DNA from: Chrysomallon squamiferum
Taxonomy: Eukaryota; Mollusca; Gastropoda; Neomphalida; Peltospiridae
Direction: 5' to 3'
Length of the DNA stretch: 25,000 nt
NCBI GenBank assembly: GCA_012295275.1
Contig: CM022673.1
Location: 6,845,311 to 6,870,310 of the forward strand
Shown here: positions 9,133-16,980 of the stretch, one piece after another
How positions within the stretch are numbered: position 1 is the first letter of the stretch
Layout: each line of letters opens with the position of its first letter
Program-made: the position numbers and the translations under genes
Notes under the pieces: generated by a model
Databases searched by the model: none
What the model saw: only the letters and a program-made list of their open reading frames with translations
Told to the model about the DNA's origin: nothing

Positions 9133-9196
<64 letters not shown>
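9133..9196. repeat. (TC)32 microsatellite
   Basis: A pure TC dinucleotide array of 64 bases, followed within 10 bases by a short (AT)n run. The minus strand reads as an Arg/Glu repeat, which is an artefact. Confidence 0.97.
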
Positions 9197-9199
<3 letters not shown>

Positions 9200-9342
9200 A
9201 TACATATATATATATATCTGTGAGAAGAAACATGAATACTGTCAATGTATTATATCTATGTAAGTGTATCTGTGGGTGTAGACGTTGCTTTGTATTTTAC
9301 TTGTATTCTACTGCTGTAATTAAAACAGGATTTTGTAATAAC

Positions 9343-9394
9343 GTTTCTGTATAATCCATCCATCCATCCATCCATCCACCCAGTTTCTGTATAA
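9343..9394. repeat. (ATCC)n array between 12 bp direct repeats
   Basis: An ATCC tetranucleotide array (about 9353-9378, six units) lies between two copies of GTTTCTGTATAA, at 9343-9354 and 9383-9394. This suggests the array expanded within, or between, duplicated flanks. Confidence 0.85.
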
Positions 9395-9418
9395 ATATGT
9401 CTACCTGATTTTGTTTGG

Positions 9419-9640
<222 letters not shown>

Positions 9641-10030
9641 CGCATAATTAACTGGAGTTTGTTCCATATGTTTCAAACTTTTATTTTTTCGATTTTTTAT
9701 TTTTTTATTTTTATATGCTATTTATATAAAAATAAACCCACTTTTTTTTTTTTCATTTCGCTAAATTATGTATACCTGTTGAACTCATCACAAAACATTA
9801 TGCAGTTTTTTTTTTTTATTAATAATGCAAAATATGCTTTTGTGTCTCTCTCTGTCAGCTATCCAGATGTCTCCGTTGCCATTTTTTTTTTGCTATTAAT
9901 TGCTTAACAGAAACCATAAATATCGGGTCGAATTTATTAATTAGCTAAATACTGAATGATAAATCAACCACTTAAAATCTATCCAGATCTTCTGCTGATT
10001 TGATTAATTATTAATAACAATCATGCAGAA
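9641..10030. other. T-rich non-coding DNA
   Basis: Many T runs of 8-11 bases to about 9890, then ordinary AT-rich sequence. No gene is seen. Confidence 0.45.
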
Positions 10031-10040
10031 TATCTCGGGT

Positions 10041-10127
10041 TGACGTCGAAGTAGGCAATTCTTTTTCTCAGATCTGATTGGCTGACGTCGAAGTAGGCAA
10101 TTCTTTTTCTCAGATCTGATTGGCTGA
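10041..10127. repeat. Perfect 42 bp tandem duplication carrying CRE-like and CCAAT motifs
   Basis: The 42-base unit starting TGACGTCG is present twice without mismatch (10041-10082 and 10083-10124), plus three bases of a third. Each unit holds TGACGTCG at its start and TGATTGGC at its end (inverse complement GCCAATCA, a good NF-Y CCAAT box). A third TGACGTAA lies at 10131-10138. The unit length is a multiple of three, so a minus-strand frame repeats a 14-residue block, but that frame has no ATG and is not considered coding. Confidence 0.9.
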
Positions 10128-10138
10128 AACTGACGTAA

Positions 10139-10304
10139 CTTATCGAATCGTTTGGCTTCATTTGTCATAATTACGGAATAAATTAAAATAGACGTTAATA
10201 AATATTTCAAATTAATGCCGAGTATGTTGTCATCGTTTTTTCAATAACGAAATCGTCCCACTTAGCTTTTGTTATATCCTTTGACTTTTTGGTACTTTTT
10301 AAAT
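10139..10304. other. AT-rich spacer
   Basis: Ordinary AT-rich sequence with no recognised element. Confidence 0.35.
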
Positions 10305-10555
10305 TTTATTACTACTATTACTACAACAACAACAACAACAACAACTACTACTACTACTATTATTATTCTTATTTTCATATTATTATGTTTATGGTATATC
10401 CTTTGTACTTTTTCAATTTTGTTACTACTGCTACTACTACTACTACTATTATACTACTACTACTACTACTACTTTTTTTATATTTATTTTATTTTTACTA
10501 CTATTTTACTTTTTTACTATTTACTATTATTACTATGTTTATTTATTTATTTTTT
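10305..10555. repeat. Compound trinucleotide array (TAC/ACT, CAA, ATT)
   Basis: Blocks of TACTAC, CAACAA and TATTAT triplets lie at about 10305-10372 and 10420-10475, followed by T-rich words with ACTATT to about 10555. The homopolymeric Thr, Tyr, Asn or Leu frames are artefacts. Confidence 0.92.
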
Positions 10556-10569
10556 TTTGGGGGGAACTG

Positions 10570-10625
10570 AGGAATTTAGTATGACACTCATAATGTATCG
10601 GGTTCGAATACAGGAACCGACAAAC
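10570..10625 (+). mobile_element. Degenerate tRNA-derived SINE head
   Basis: TTTAGTATGACACTCATAAT (about 10575-10594) lies roughly where an A-box and anticodon arm would be. It is followed by GGGTTCGAATACAGGAACCG at 10600-10619, which contains a B-box-like GGTTCGAAT (10601-10609) and a short T-arm stem pairing. The order and spacing resemble the head of mollusc tRNA-derived SINEs. A diverged relic is likely, and the body to its right is replaced by a purine tract. A decayed tRNA pseudogene is the alternative. Confidence 0.4.
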
Positions 10626-11035
10626 AGAGAGGGTGGAGTGAGAGAAAGAAAAAGAAAAATCTAGTCACAATAACAGACAACAGTTAGGAAGACAGATAAA
10701 GACAGCGAGAGAGTTAGAAGGGATAGTATTATGAAACAAGATAAATATGTAGACAGAGAATGAGAGAGAAAGAGAAAGTGAAAGAGAAACGAAAAAGAGA
10801 GAAGAAAGGCAGAAAAGAGAAAGTAGCAAGAAAGAAAGAAAGAAAGAGAAAAGAGAGAAAAGTGAAAGAGAGGGGAAGAGACGGAGAAAGAAATTTAAGG
10901 AATAAAGCGAGATAGAAATTCATGGGCAGTGAAAAAGAAAGAGAATTTTAAATGTAACGACGAAAGAAAAAGAGACAGAGAGATATAAGGACAAAGTATA
11001 AGTCTAGGAAAATAACTGAAATTACGAGAAAAAAA
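10626..11035. repeat. A/G-rich (GAGA/GAAA) polypurine tract
   Basis: About 400 bases are strongly enriched for A and G on the plus strand, with AGAGAG, GAAAGA and GACAGA words but no strict period. It is similar in type to the tract at 3.2-3.5 kb. Minus-strand Phe/Ser/Leu frames are compositional. Confidence 0.8.
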
Positions 11036-11055
11036 AATCTTACGTGTAGGCGAAA

Positions 11056-11073
11056 GATGATGATGATGGTGAC

Positions 11074-11110
<37 letters not shown>

Positions 11111-11137
11111 GTTATTATAATTATTATTATTATTATA
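11056..11137. repeat. (GAT)n then (ATT)n trinucleotide arrays
   Basis: Four or five GAT units (11056-11069) followed by about twenty TAT/ATT units (11074-11137) with two interruptions. The His and Asn runs on the minus strand are artefacts. Confidence 0.95.
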
Positions 11138-11179
11138 AATTCGCCGCACTTGAGTCTCCAACAAACCAAGTTAATATTC

Positions 11180-11400
11180 GTTCGCCTTCAACTGTTTTAC
11201 GCATCCACCGAGTGAGATCTTCATTGAGAGTAGAACGGCGACCTAATTCATTTCATTGGCTGATTCGTCCGGATTTCTGACCAATGACGTGGCTCGTGTA
11301 ACAGGAAGAAAATTACAACTGAACGACAGAGATGTATGCAATGTAAGGGAATGTCAAAACGGCATGTTCGGATCGACTGTACGCAAGTCACTTTTGTTCG
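11180..11400. promoter_or_regulatory. CpG-rich island with paired CCAAT boxes and a CRE/ATF6-like site
   Basis: I count about 16 CpGs in some 220 bases, dense for this otherwise CpG-poor window. An inverted CCAAT box (ATTGGCTGA, 11255-11263; complement AGCCAATGA fits NF-Y) faces a direct one (GACCAATGA, 11279-11287). The direct box overlaps TGACGTGG at 11285-11292, which resembles an ATF6/UPR-type or CRE half-site. CpG density, NF-Y sites and CRE together are typical of an animal promoter. A strong 5' splice site 480 bases downstream fits a plus-strand first exon. No transcript evidence is available. Confidence 0.4.
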
Positions 11401-11880
11401 GTTTTTTTATTATTTTATTAAATTATTATTAGTCTTTCTTTCTTTATTTTTTTTTAAATTTTTTTCACTGACACGCTTTCTGACTTTCGTAAACAAAAAT
11501 TAGAAACGGGATCAGCGGGTTTCTGTTTCGCTCGAATGAACTGAAACACACATTAACGGCGAATAAAACTGTCGTATTGAATTTATCCAGGCAATTAGCA
11601 GCGGGGAGAAAAGCGAAATAAGTCACAAAGGAAAGGTGCAAGTCTAAGGCGAAGAAACTGTTTCTTGTAAAGAGAAAGTGAAGATTTAGAAGAAAAGAGA
11701 AAAAAAAAAAGAAAAAGAGAAAAAACAATAAAAAAGAGAAAGTAACATACTGTTGAATAGTGCAGAACTGCAGTTATCTGAGATAGAAATATATACACTG
11801 ATATATCGAATCTGCAAAAATAAGGATTTTTTTGTTGTTTTTTTTGCATATTTTTTCACTCATCTTCACGAAATAAGCAG
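11401..11880 (+). other. Possible 5' untranslated exon ending in a consensus splice donor
   Basis: This is AT-rich sequence without a convincing protein frame; minus-strand frames are Phe-rich. It ends at AAGCAG|GTAAGTG, where CAG|GTAAGT (11878-11886) is the ideal U1 snRNA match. If transcription starts in the CpG island at 11.2-11.4 kb, this would be a non-coding first exon. The donor could equally be a chance match, since GTAAGT words occur elsewhere. Confidence 0.2.
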
Positions 11881-11919
11881 GTAAGTGTTTATAAATACAA
11901 TTATGTATATGGATTTCAA

Positions 11920-12085
11920 TCTTGCTTTCTTTCTTTCTTTCTTATTCTTCTAGAATTTCCTTTTTTTTGTTTCGCTTTCTTTCTTTACTTTCAATTTATC
12001 CTTCTTTCATTCTCCTCATCTGTCTTTCACTGTTTTCATCCCCCTCATTTTATTTATATTTAATTTTTAATTTTTGTTTTTTTTT
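11920..12085. repeat. T/C-rich (TTTC)n pyrimidine tract
   Basis: CTTT/TTCT words on the plus strand, with a short CTTT array at about 11926-11942 and T runs near 12076. Confidence 0.75.
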
Positions 12086-12482
12086 GGCATTTCGTATCTT
12101 GGATACCGCCAGTACCTTCAGCCACAAATATTAAGACACATAGCATAGTCGGATCCTTAATTTAGTTTGTTAGGGGGAGTGGGGTGCAGGATATCAGCCA
12201 TTTCCGACCATCGGGGAGTTGCATGTATAGAATATCTCGATATCTGTATATCTATATCCGCATTAACGTTCTTATCTCTCACTCTGTGTCTGCACGTAGA
12301 ATGCTAACAAACAGAATAATGCTTCTTGCATTACAAGATTGATATAATAAAGAATAACTGACAAAATCGATATCGGTGAGTACCTGTTGAAGCCTGCCCT
12401 TAATCTGTACCTTTTGTTAGCTGTAGTCATAGAGTGAAGTACTTGCTGTATAGTATTTTACACTTTGTAATGTATAATGTGT
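12086..12482. other. Non-coding DNA of moderate complexity
   Basis: No recognised gene. About 12165-12215 is G-rich (TTAGGGGGAGTGGGGTGCAG), unusual for the window. A GTGAGT donor-like word follows ATATCG at 12375/12376, but no matching exon is evident. Confidence 0.4.
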
Positions 12483-12483
12483 G

Positions 12484-12562
12484 CATACATACATATATAC
12501 ATACATACACACATAAATACACACATACATACACACGTGTGTATGCATGTGTGTGTGTGTGT
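12484..12562. repeat. CATA/CACA-to-TGTG microsatellite with a long hairpin
   Basis: CATA and CACA words switch at 12536/12537 to GTGT and TGTG words. The junction is the perfect 18 bp palindrome CATACACACGTGTGTATG (12528-12545). The symmetry extends to 12519-12554 with a single mismatched pair. The centre is a CACGTG E-box. Confidence 0.9.
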
Positions 12563-12733
12563 TTTGAGTGCAGATTAATAAAGAATTGTCTAATATTAAT
12601 ATTACTGATCGACAAATTTTTGTTAAAAACATGATAGATTATATAACAGTTCAATGTATAATAAATATATCAAAATCAAAGTAAGATAATTTATACCATA
12701 TATAGATAATACTATTTGACATTTAAGTAGTGC

Positions 12734-12736
<3 letters not shown>
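12563..12736. other. AT-rich spacer
   Basis: No recognised feature. Confidence 0.35.
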
Positions 12737-12777
<41 letters not shown>

Positions 12778-12787
12778 AGAAGATGAA
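12737..12787. repeat. Poly(A)39 with GAAG tail
   Basis: The longest uninterrupted A run in the window (12737-12775), followed by GAAGAAGATGAAGAA. Confidence 0.95.
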
Positions 12788-13115
12788 GAAAAGAATGTGA
12801 CCATTAATTAAGGTTTTGCATTTTACGTTTTAATAATTAAATCATAATTTTATTAACAATATTAAAATTTACTGCAGAGGTTTAAAGATACGTATTTATT
12901 TGTTTTTTCAATAGCGAGCATTAATTATCAACCTGGTTGCTTTGTCATGTCTTAATTTGCTTTGTTTGTACAGCACCATGTGTTCGACAAACTGCATTAA
13001 TTATACAGATAAATATGTTTTTGAAAAACATACATCTGACATCTAAAAGAACATCCACACGTTAAACATGGGTCATTTTTCTAACCGCGTTTCTCCCACG
13101 AAAAATTCTGCACGT
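12788..13115. other. AT-rich non-coding DNA
   Basis: No array or gene is recognised. TTAATTA words are frequent. Confidence 0.4.
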
Positions 13116-13307
13116 TTAATTATTACTTTTAATGTTGATATTTGATTCTGCTGTTCTGAACTGCAATTTGAACTGAATACAGCTAGGAACAAGAGTTGCT
13201 TCATGTTCTAAAGCATAGATTCTGACGGCGAAACTGCCTTTGTTGTATGTTTTGCATAATGCCTGAATAGCCTCCCTGAATAGCCTTATTTTGTCCCTAG
13301 ATAACAG
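13116..13307 (-). CDS. Candidate terminal exon, unknown protein
   Basis: On the minus strand a good acceptor-like sequence (CCTGTTTTTCAG) ends at 13308. The following 192 bases are open to a TAA at 13116-13118. The reading contains LLSRDKIRLFREAIQALCK, then TYNKGSFAVRIYALEHEATL and CIQFKLQFRTAES. The composition is balanced (Arg, Glu, Lys, Ala), unlike the Ile-rich residues upstream that come from the GAT microsatellite. A short internal duplication AGGCTATTCAGG is visible near its start. The protein is not recognised. It may be a real last exon, a fragment of a mobile-element ORF, or chance. Confidence 0.2.
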   Translation of the reverse strand: MLSRDKIRLFREAIQALCKTYNKGSFAVRIYALEHEATLVPSCIQFKLQFRTAESNINIKSNN

Positions 13308-13340
13308 CTGAAAAACAGGTCCAAGAGTTATGAAAGAGTC

Positions 13341-13440
13341 GATGATGATGATGATGATAATGGTGATGATGGTGGTCATAAAAATGCTAAAGCTAATGAC
13401 GGTGTTCATTACAATACTGATGATGATGATGATGACGATA
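13341..13440. repeat. Two (GAT)n arrays
   Basis: GAT/GGT triplets at 13341-13376 and again at 13419-13440, separated by 42 bases of ordinary sequence. The intervening DNA may once have been repeat. Confidence 0.9.
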
Positions 13441-13758
13441 TGTGACATCTGTTATGACGACAACTGTAATATGAACTGTAGCTTAAAAAAGTGAATGGCT
13501 TAAACTGAAAAACGCAAGAAGACACACATACACATAAATATAAAAATTCATATATACATGTATACATGTATACATTATTGTCTTTACTTCTGACCATTTA
13601 TTTCTAAACAATAGCACTCATGTTATGGCACACATTAACAGACTAAACAGCGCCAGAATCGATATAAAATATCAGTAAATTACTTATTCTGTGTTTTTAC
13701 CAGTGTCTTTTTGTGTCTCTTTGAAGGTCGGTACCTGTCGTCGATCATATAATCTTTG
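13441..13758. other. AT-rich non-coding DNA
   Basis: Contains a TATACATGTATACATGTATAC tandem of about 21 bases (13553-13573) that is self-complementary. Nothing else is recognised. Confidence 0.4.
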
Positions 13759-13880
13759 GATCGATTTATCGATTTATAACCGTAAAAAATTCTGTTTATC
13801 AATTAAATCGATTACCCGACAGAAAAGAAAAACGTTTTTATGGATCAAATGTGTCCTTCATCTTGTTACTTCTTTGATCA
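13759..13880 (+). repeat. Diverged dispersed repeat, copy A
   Basis: Begins GATCGATTTATCGATTTATA and ends TTTGATCA. By eye it aligns along its length with 16574-16689, sharing ATTAAATC, an ACCGA/CCCGA word and the closing TTTGATCA. Copies are strongly diverged. It could be a MITE-like or other non-autonomous element. No clear terminal inverted repeats are visible apart from the GATC-type ends. Confidence 0.4.
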
Positions 13881-14078
13881 AAGGGTACACGAGAGAAAAC
13901 AGCTTACTGATTGTTGCTATACTTACAAACAGGTTGGATTATTTGTTTATTGCAGTTCAAGGTTGACTAATAATAAAGTGCGATCATAAAATGAAAATAC
14001 AAATCTAGAGATACGGCGACTGTTATTTGATTTTTTTTTCTCTTATTCTTGTGATAATTCCTTGAATTGAAATTGATT

Positions 14079-14115
14079 AAAAAAAAAAAAAAAAAAAAAT
14101 AAATAAATAAAAAAA
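14079..14115. repeat. Poly(A)21 with (AAAT)n
   Basis: A run of about 21 A, then AAAT words and A7. Confidence 0.9.
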
Positions 14116-14126
14116 TGTAACTTTAT

Positions 14127-14325
14127 GATGCGACGTCACTGATTTATTAGTCTGGCTGACGTCCAATCATTTTCATGTGTACGAGATGACGTCAGTTTTA
14201 TACTAAAACAGTTGAAAACAACAATAACAACAACAACAAAAAAAAAACCCAGCTTGTTTTCATTCATCGAGTACACTTCCACAACTATTCTCTATTTATT
14301 CCAGTCGATTTCATTGGCTGAAACG
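14127..14325. promoter_or_regulatory. Cluster of three CRE-like sites with CCAAT boxes
   Basis: Three GACGTC cores occur within 62 bases: CGACGTCACT (14131), TGACGTCC overlapping CCAATCA (14157-14169), and a full palindromic CRE TGACGTCA (14187-14194). An inverted CCAAT box in TTTCATTGGCTGA lies at 14309-14321, the same 13-mer as at 11251-11263. CREB/ATF and NF-Y commonly bind adjacent sites in animal promoters. A regulatory role is inferred; there is no visible gene start. Confidence 0.4.
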
Positions 14326-14829
14326 AACTTTGGTATAACAGTAAATACATTTTATTTACGAAAAATAACCTACAGTTATTTCCTGCTGTTTTCTCCCGGT
14401 ATTAATGTTTGCAAACCGAGCGATTCAGTTTGGCAGGTCAGTGGTGACGGTCATAACTTGATGTCAGTAACGGTTTGACCCTCGAGTGACCATGGTCCGA
14501 AGTCATTAAATCTGCCTTTGGATATAGACAGGCGTAAACAACTGAGGAAAAAAAAAAAAAAAAGTTTATCGCTTCTAGCATAGATAATAATGTTTGTCAT
14601 TCCTAAAATGTATCACTGTCACGAATCATTGTGAAGACTTCTTTTTTCTTTTTGTTCTTTCTACTGATGTTTCAGTCTCTTCTCCCGTTATCAGCCGAAT
14701 TCCTCTGGTGTTTGTATTTCTTATTTTTTCTCTGTGACAATCGTTCCTCTGTCCATAACCTGCCGTTTAATTCGTCCATCATTCGTCTATATTAATTTTA
14801 TTGTATTTTTTTTTTATTTCTGTATAATC
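14326..14829. other. Non-coding DNA with a short poly(A)
   Basis: Moderate complexity to about 14520, then an A16 run (14548-14563), then T-rich sequence. A frame running to 14478 has no ATG at its start and no motif. Confidence 0.4.
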
Positions 14830-15190
14830 TTTTTTTTAGATTTGATGAGAATGTAATGTGTTCATATATGATGTGACATGATTTCACATGCATGATATTA
14901 ACTGATAACATTTTTATCTGATGTGATGTGAAATGATTTAATCTGGTATTATATAATTTGATATGGAATGCTATATGGTATCTGTACAGTATGGTATAGG
15001 TTAGTATGGAATGGTTATGATCTATTAATTTACGATGTAGTAAGTTATGGTGTGATATTGCATAATACAATTATAGTAGTATGGAGTGCTATTGTGCTAC
15101 GGAATGAATATGTTATAGTATGACATGGTATGCAATGTCGCAGTATGATATAGCTACTTTAGTATACTACGTGATATGATTTACTATTAT
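14830..15190. repeat. Decayed TATGG / TGATG-type pentanucleotide array
   Basis: About 360 bases are dominated by short words TATGG, TATGA, GATGT and AATGG at roughly 5-base spacing, such as GTATGGTATAGGTTAGTATGG near 14988 and GTATGACATGGTATGCAATG near 15118. CATG words are frequent in the left part. No perfect run survives, so the array is old. Minus-strand frames rich in His, Tyr and Ile are a by-product. Confidence 0.6.
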
Positions 15191-15369
15191 GAAATTATTT
15201 TATTTAATAATCACGATGTAACATCACTAAACCCGAAAGTCTTGTACATATCTCGTCAGAGCAAAAGCAACCGGAAATACGAATATGAAAAATAATAATT
15301 TAAATAAGGCAAAATAAAACAATAGGAAACAACATCAGAAAAACTATAATATATCTAACAGTATTAATT
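15191..15369. other. A-rich spacer
   Basis: Ordinary A-rich sequence; nothing recognised. Confidence 0.35.
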
Positions 15370-15600
15370 ATGGTTACAAAAATCACAAAAAACAACAACA
15401 ACCATCCTCCTAGCCCTGCTGCAATGATCTGCCGGCCTTTAAGATTTGCGCCATTAAGACCAAGTTTGTTGTCGTGCTTAGAAAAACATCAATCATTGTC
15501 AAGACTAGTGCACAGTTGTCTCCCCACGGCTTACTCCACTTTTTATGATAATCGAGGTTATTCCGGTTGTCTCACTGGCGCTCTGTCTATGACCTTTTGA
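15370..15600 (+). other. Short ATG-initiated open frame, probably chance
   Basis: A 76-codon frame starts at an ATG. After a Lys/Asn-rich start it reads PPSPAAMICRPLRFAPLRPS and then LVHSCLPTAYSTFYDNRGYS. This part has more GC than its surroundings and a few CpGs. No signal peptide, domain or Kozak context supports it. It is listed because the block 15,405-15,600 is unique and complex. It could be an exon of the gene suggested by the splice sites just downstream. Confidence 0.15.
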
Positions 15601-15647
15601 AAAAAGAAAGGAAAAAGAAATATGTTTGTTATTTGTTTTGCTGCAGT

Positions 15648-15690
15648 TTGGACAGTTTCTGCGCTTTCTTGAAACAGTTTCTGAAAATGG
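15648..15690 (+). CDS. Candidate 43-base micro-exon with canonical splice signals
   Basis: A pyrimidine-rich acceptor (TATTTGTTTTGCTGCAG) ends at 15647. The consensus donor AATG|GTAAGTAA lies at 15690/15691. The 43 bases between are open in two frames, one reading FGQFLRFLETVSEN. The segment contains CAGTTTCTG twice, so a small duplication may have generated it. Good splice signals at both ends are suggestive, but without conservation or RNA it remains a guess. Confidence 0.2.
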
Positions 15691-15931
15691 TAAGTAATAT
15701 GTTGTTATACGTTTGCATGCATCGTAGTCCTATGTCGTGATCAATCTTGCTTTTATTTTCGTTTTCTTTCTTCCATTCATTCTTTCTTTCTTTCATTCTG
15801 TCTGTATTTTTAATCTGTCAGTTTTTTTTGTTGATAATAATGAATCTAGTTTTAGGGAAGTGACAGTTTTGTTGTTTTTAATCATTGTGTTTTTAAAACT
15901 CTGAGATACCAATAACTAAAAGAGCTGGTGG
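15691..15931. other. T-rich non-coding DNA
   Basis: Includes CTTTC/TTCTT words at about 15765-15800. Nothing else is seen. Confidence 0.4.
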
Positions 15932-16121
15932 TTACTTAGAGCGACGGTTTGTTACTCTGAGCCTTGAAGGATCAGTCTCTTCAAAGCACCGGTCAGGATT
16001 TCTTTGACTGGTGCTAGCAGACAAATTGAAAAGTATTAGAAATGTTTTCATGTCTGTGCAAACTTTCGCGCAAAATGTATCTTTCAGTTTACAGATTGTG
16101 CGGCAGTAAGTTATCTCCACT
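15932..16121 (-). CDS. Candidate Cys-containing exon, unknown
   Basis: The minus strand is open for 62 codons to a TAA at 15932-15934. It reads YCRTICKLKDTFCAKVC (C-x3-C-x7-C-x3-C), then STSQRNPDRCFEETDPSRLR. There is no ATG at the start; the upstream TATAACAG could be an acceptor. The sequence is non-repetitive. The Cys spacing does not match a family I can name. It may be chance. Confidence 0.15.
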
Positions 16122-16282
16122 GTTATAAAATAATTATGATCTCAAATAATTAAGCCCCAAAAGACCCCTCCTGTTCACACGTAAAAACAGTTAATATTAA
16201 ACTGCACCCGTGCTCCTAAAAAACATTCATTTACGACATTTCAATCGTGAAAGAAAAAAAAAAGGAAATAAAAATCATACGA
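16122..16282. other. AT-rich spacer
   Basis: No recognised feature except a short A10 run near 16255. Confidence 0.35.
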
Positions 16283-16340
16283 CAGCACAATGCGATCTCG
16301 GTTACTGTGATTCTCAGAACAAGTGACTTAACCACTAAAT
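16283..16340 (-). mobile_element. tRNA-derived SINE head (minus strand)
   Basis: Read on the minus strand, the segment starts ATTTAGTGGTTAAGTCACTT (16340-16321). It continues GTTCTGAGAATCACAGTAAC, then CGAGATCGCATTGTGCTGTC, ending near 16283. The order GTGGTT...GAATCACAG...GATCGCATT is what I recall for the tRNA-like head of abundant octopus/mollusc SINEs, including a degenerate B-box. No full body or tail follows, so this is a truncated relic. It is the best mobile-element call in the window. Confidence 0.5.
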
Positions 16341-16573
16341 TCATACAAGCTCTTAATTACAGTTAGATCTAGTAGCAGCTGTAGCTTATTATATAATTAG
16401 GTAATATGATGAAACTGGGCCCATAAAAATGGTATAAAATTTGGAATAAAATTTACTATTTAAAAATTTCCATTCGTCTATAAATCTTTAAAGATTCCTT
16501 TTATTTTTAACTTGGAAGTAAGATCAAAAAGAAAAATACAGAAAATCGACATTTATCAACTGAAGCGTTGTCA
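16341..16573. other. AT-rich non-coding DNA
   Basis: No recognised feature. Confidence 0.4.
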
Positions 16574-16689
16574 GATCGATATATCGATTTGTACACTTGA
16601 GTATTTTATTATCGATTAAATCAATAATTAACCGAGAAATATTTGTTTTGAAATCGAATAATACACCTGTCTAGGTGTTCTTTTGATCA
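16574..16689 (+). repeat. Diverged dispersed repeat, copy B
   Basis: Begins GATCGATATATCGATTTGTA and ends TTTTGATCA, pairing with 13759-13880 in the same orientation. An imperfect ACACCTGTCTAGGTGT palindrome lies at about 16662-16677. See copy A for interpretation. Confidence 0.4.
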
Positions 16690-16980
16690 CGTGATTAAAT
16701 CGTACTTGTTTTAGTGCGTCTACAGTTACGGTCTAAATTGCACTGTTTTATTTGCTTCTTCTTGAAATGCACCAACTCTAAATATTTGTTGAACACTTCC
16801 ACACAACTGTCTTATTTGTTTATTGTTAAAATATATCTCTGGTTGTGGCGAACTTTAAGTAGTAATTATGAACTATATGCATGTTACCTATATCTGTGTG
16901 TGTGTGTGTGTGTGTGGTTTAACGTTAAATGTAGTCTTAATATTTTATTAATAATTTTCATTATTATTATTTTATAACAT
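16690..16980. other. AT-rich DNA with a short (TG)n
   Basis: A (TG)11 array is at about 16895-16916, followed by ATT-rich sequence. No gene is seen. Confidence 0.55.

Noticed and set aside
10004-10210. Minus-strand frame that looks like a secreted repeat peptide precursor: hydrophobic start, Lys-Arg site and two identical 14-residue blocks
   Set aside because: The apparent start codon is TTG and no ATG lies in frame before the upstream stop. The internal repeat is simply the 42 bp DNA duplication read in frame.
10570-10625. Intact tRNA gene
   Set aside because: There is a B-box-like GGTTCGAAT but no complete acceptor stem or clear anticodon arm. A SINE relic fits better.
14830-15190. Octopus-type telomeric or subtelomeric satellite
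   Set aside because: No TTAGGG units are present and the array is too degenerate to assign.
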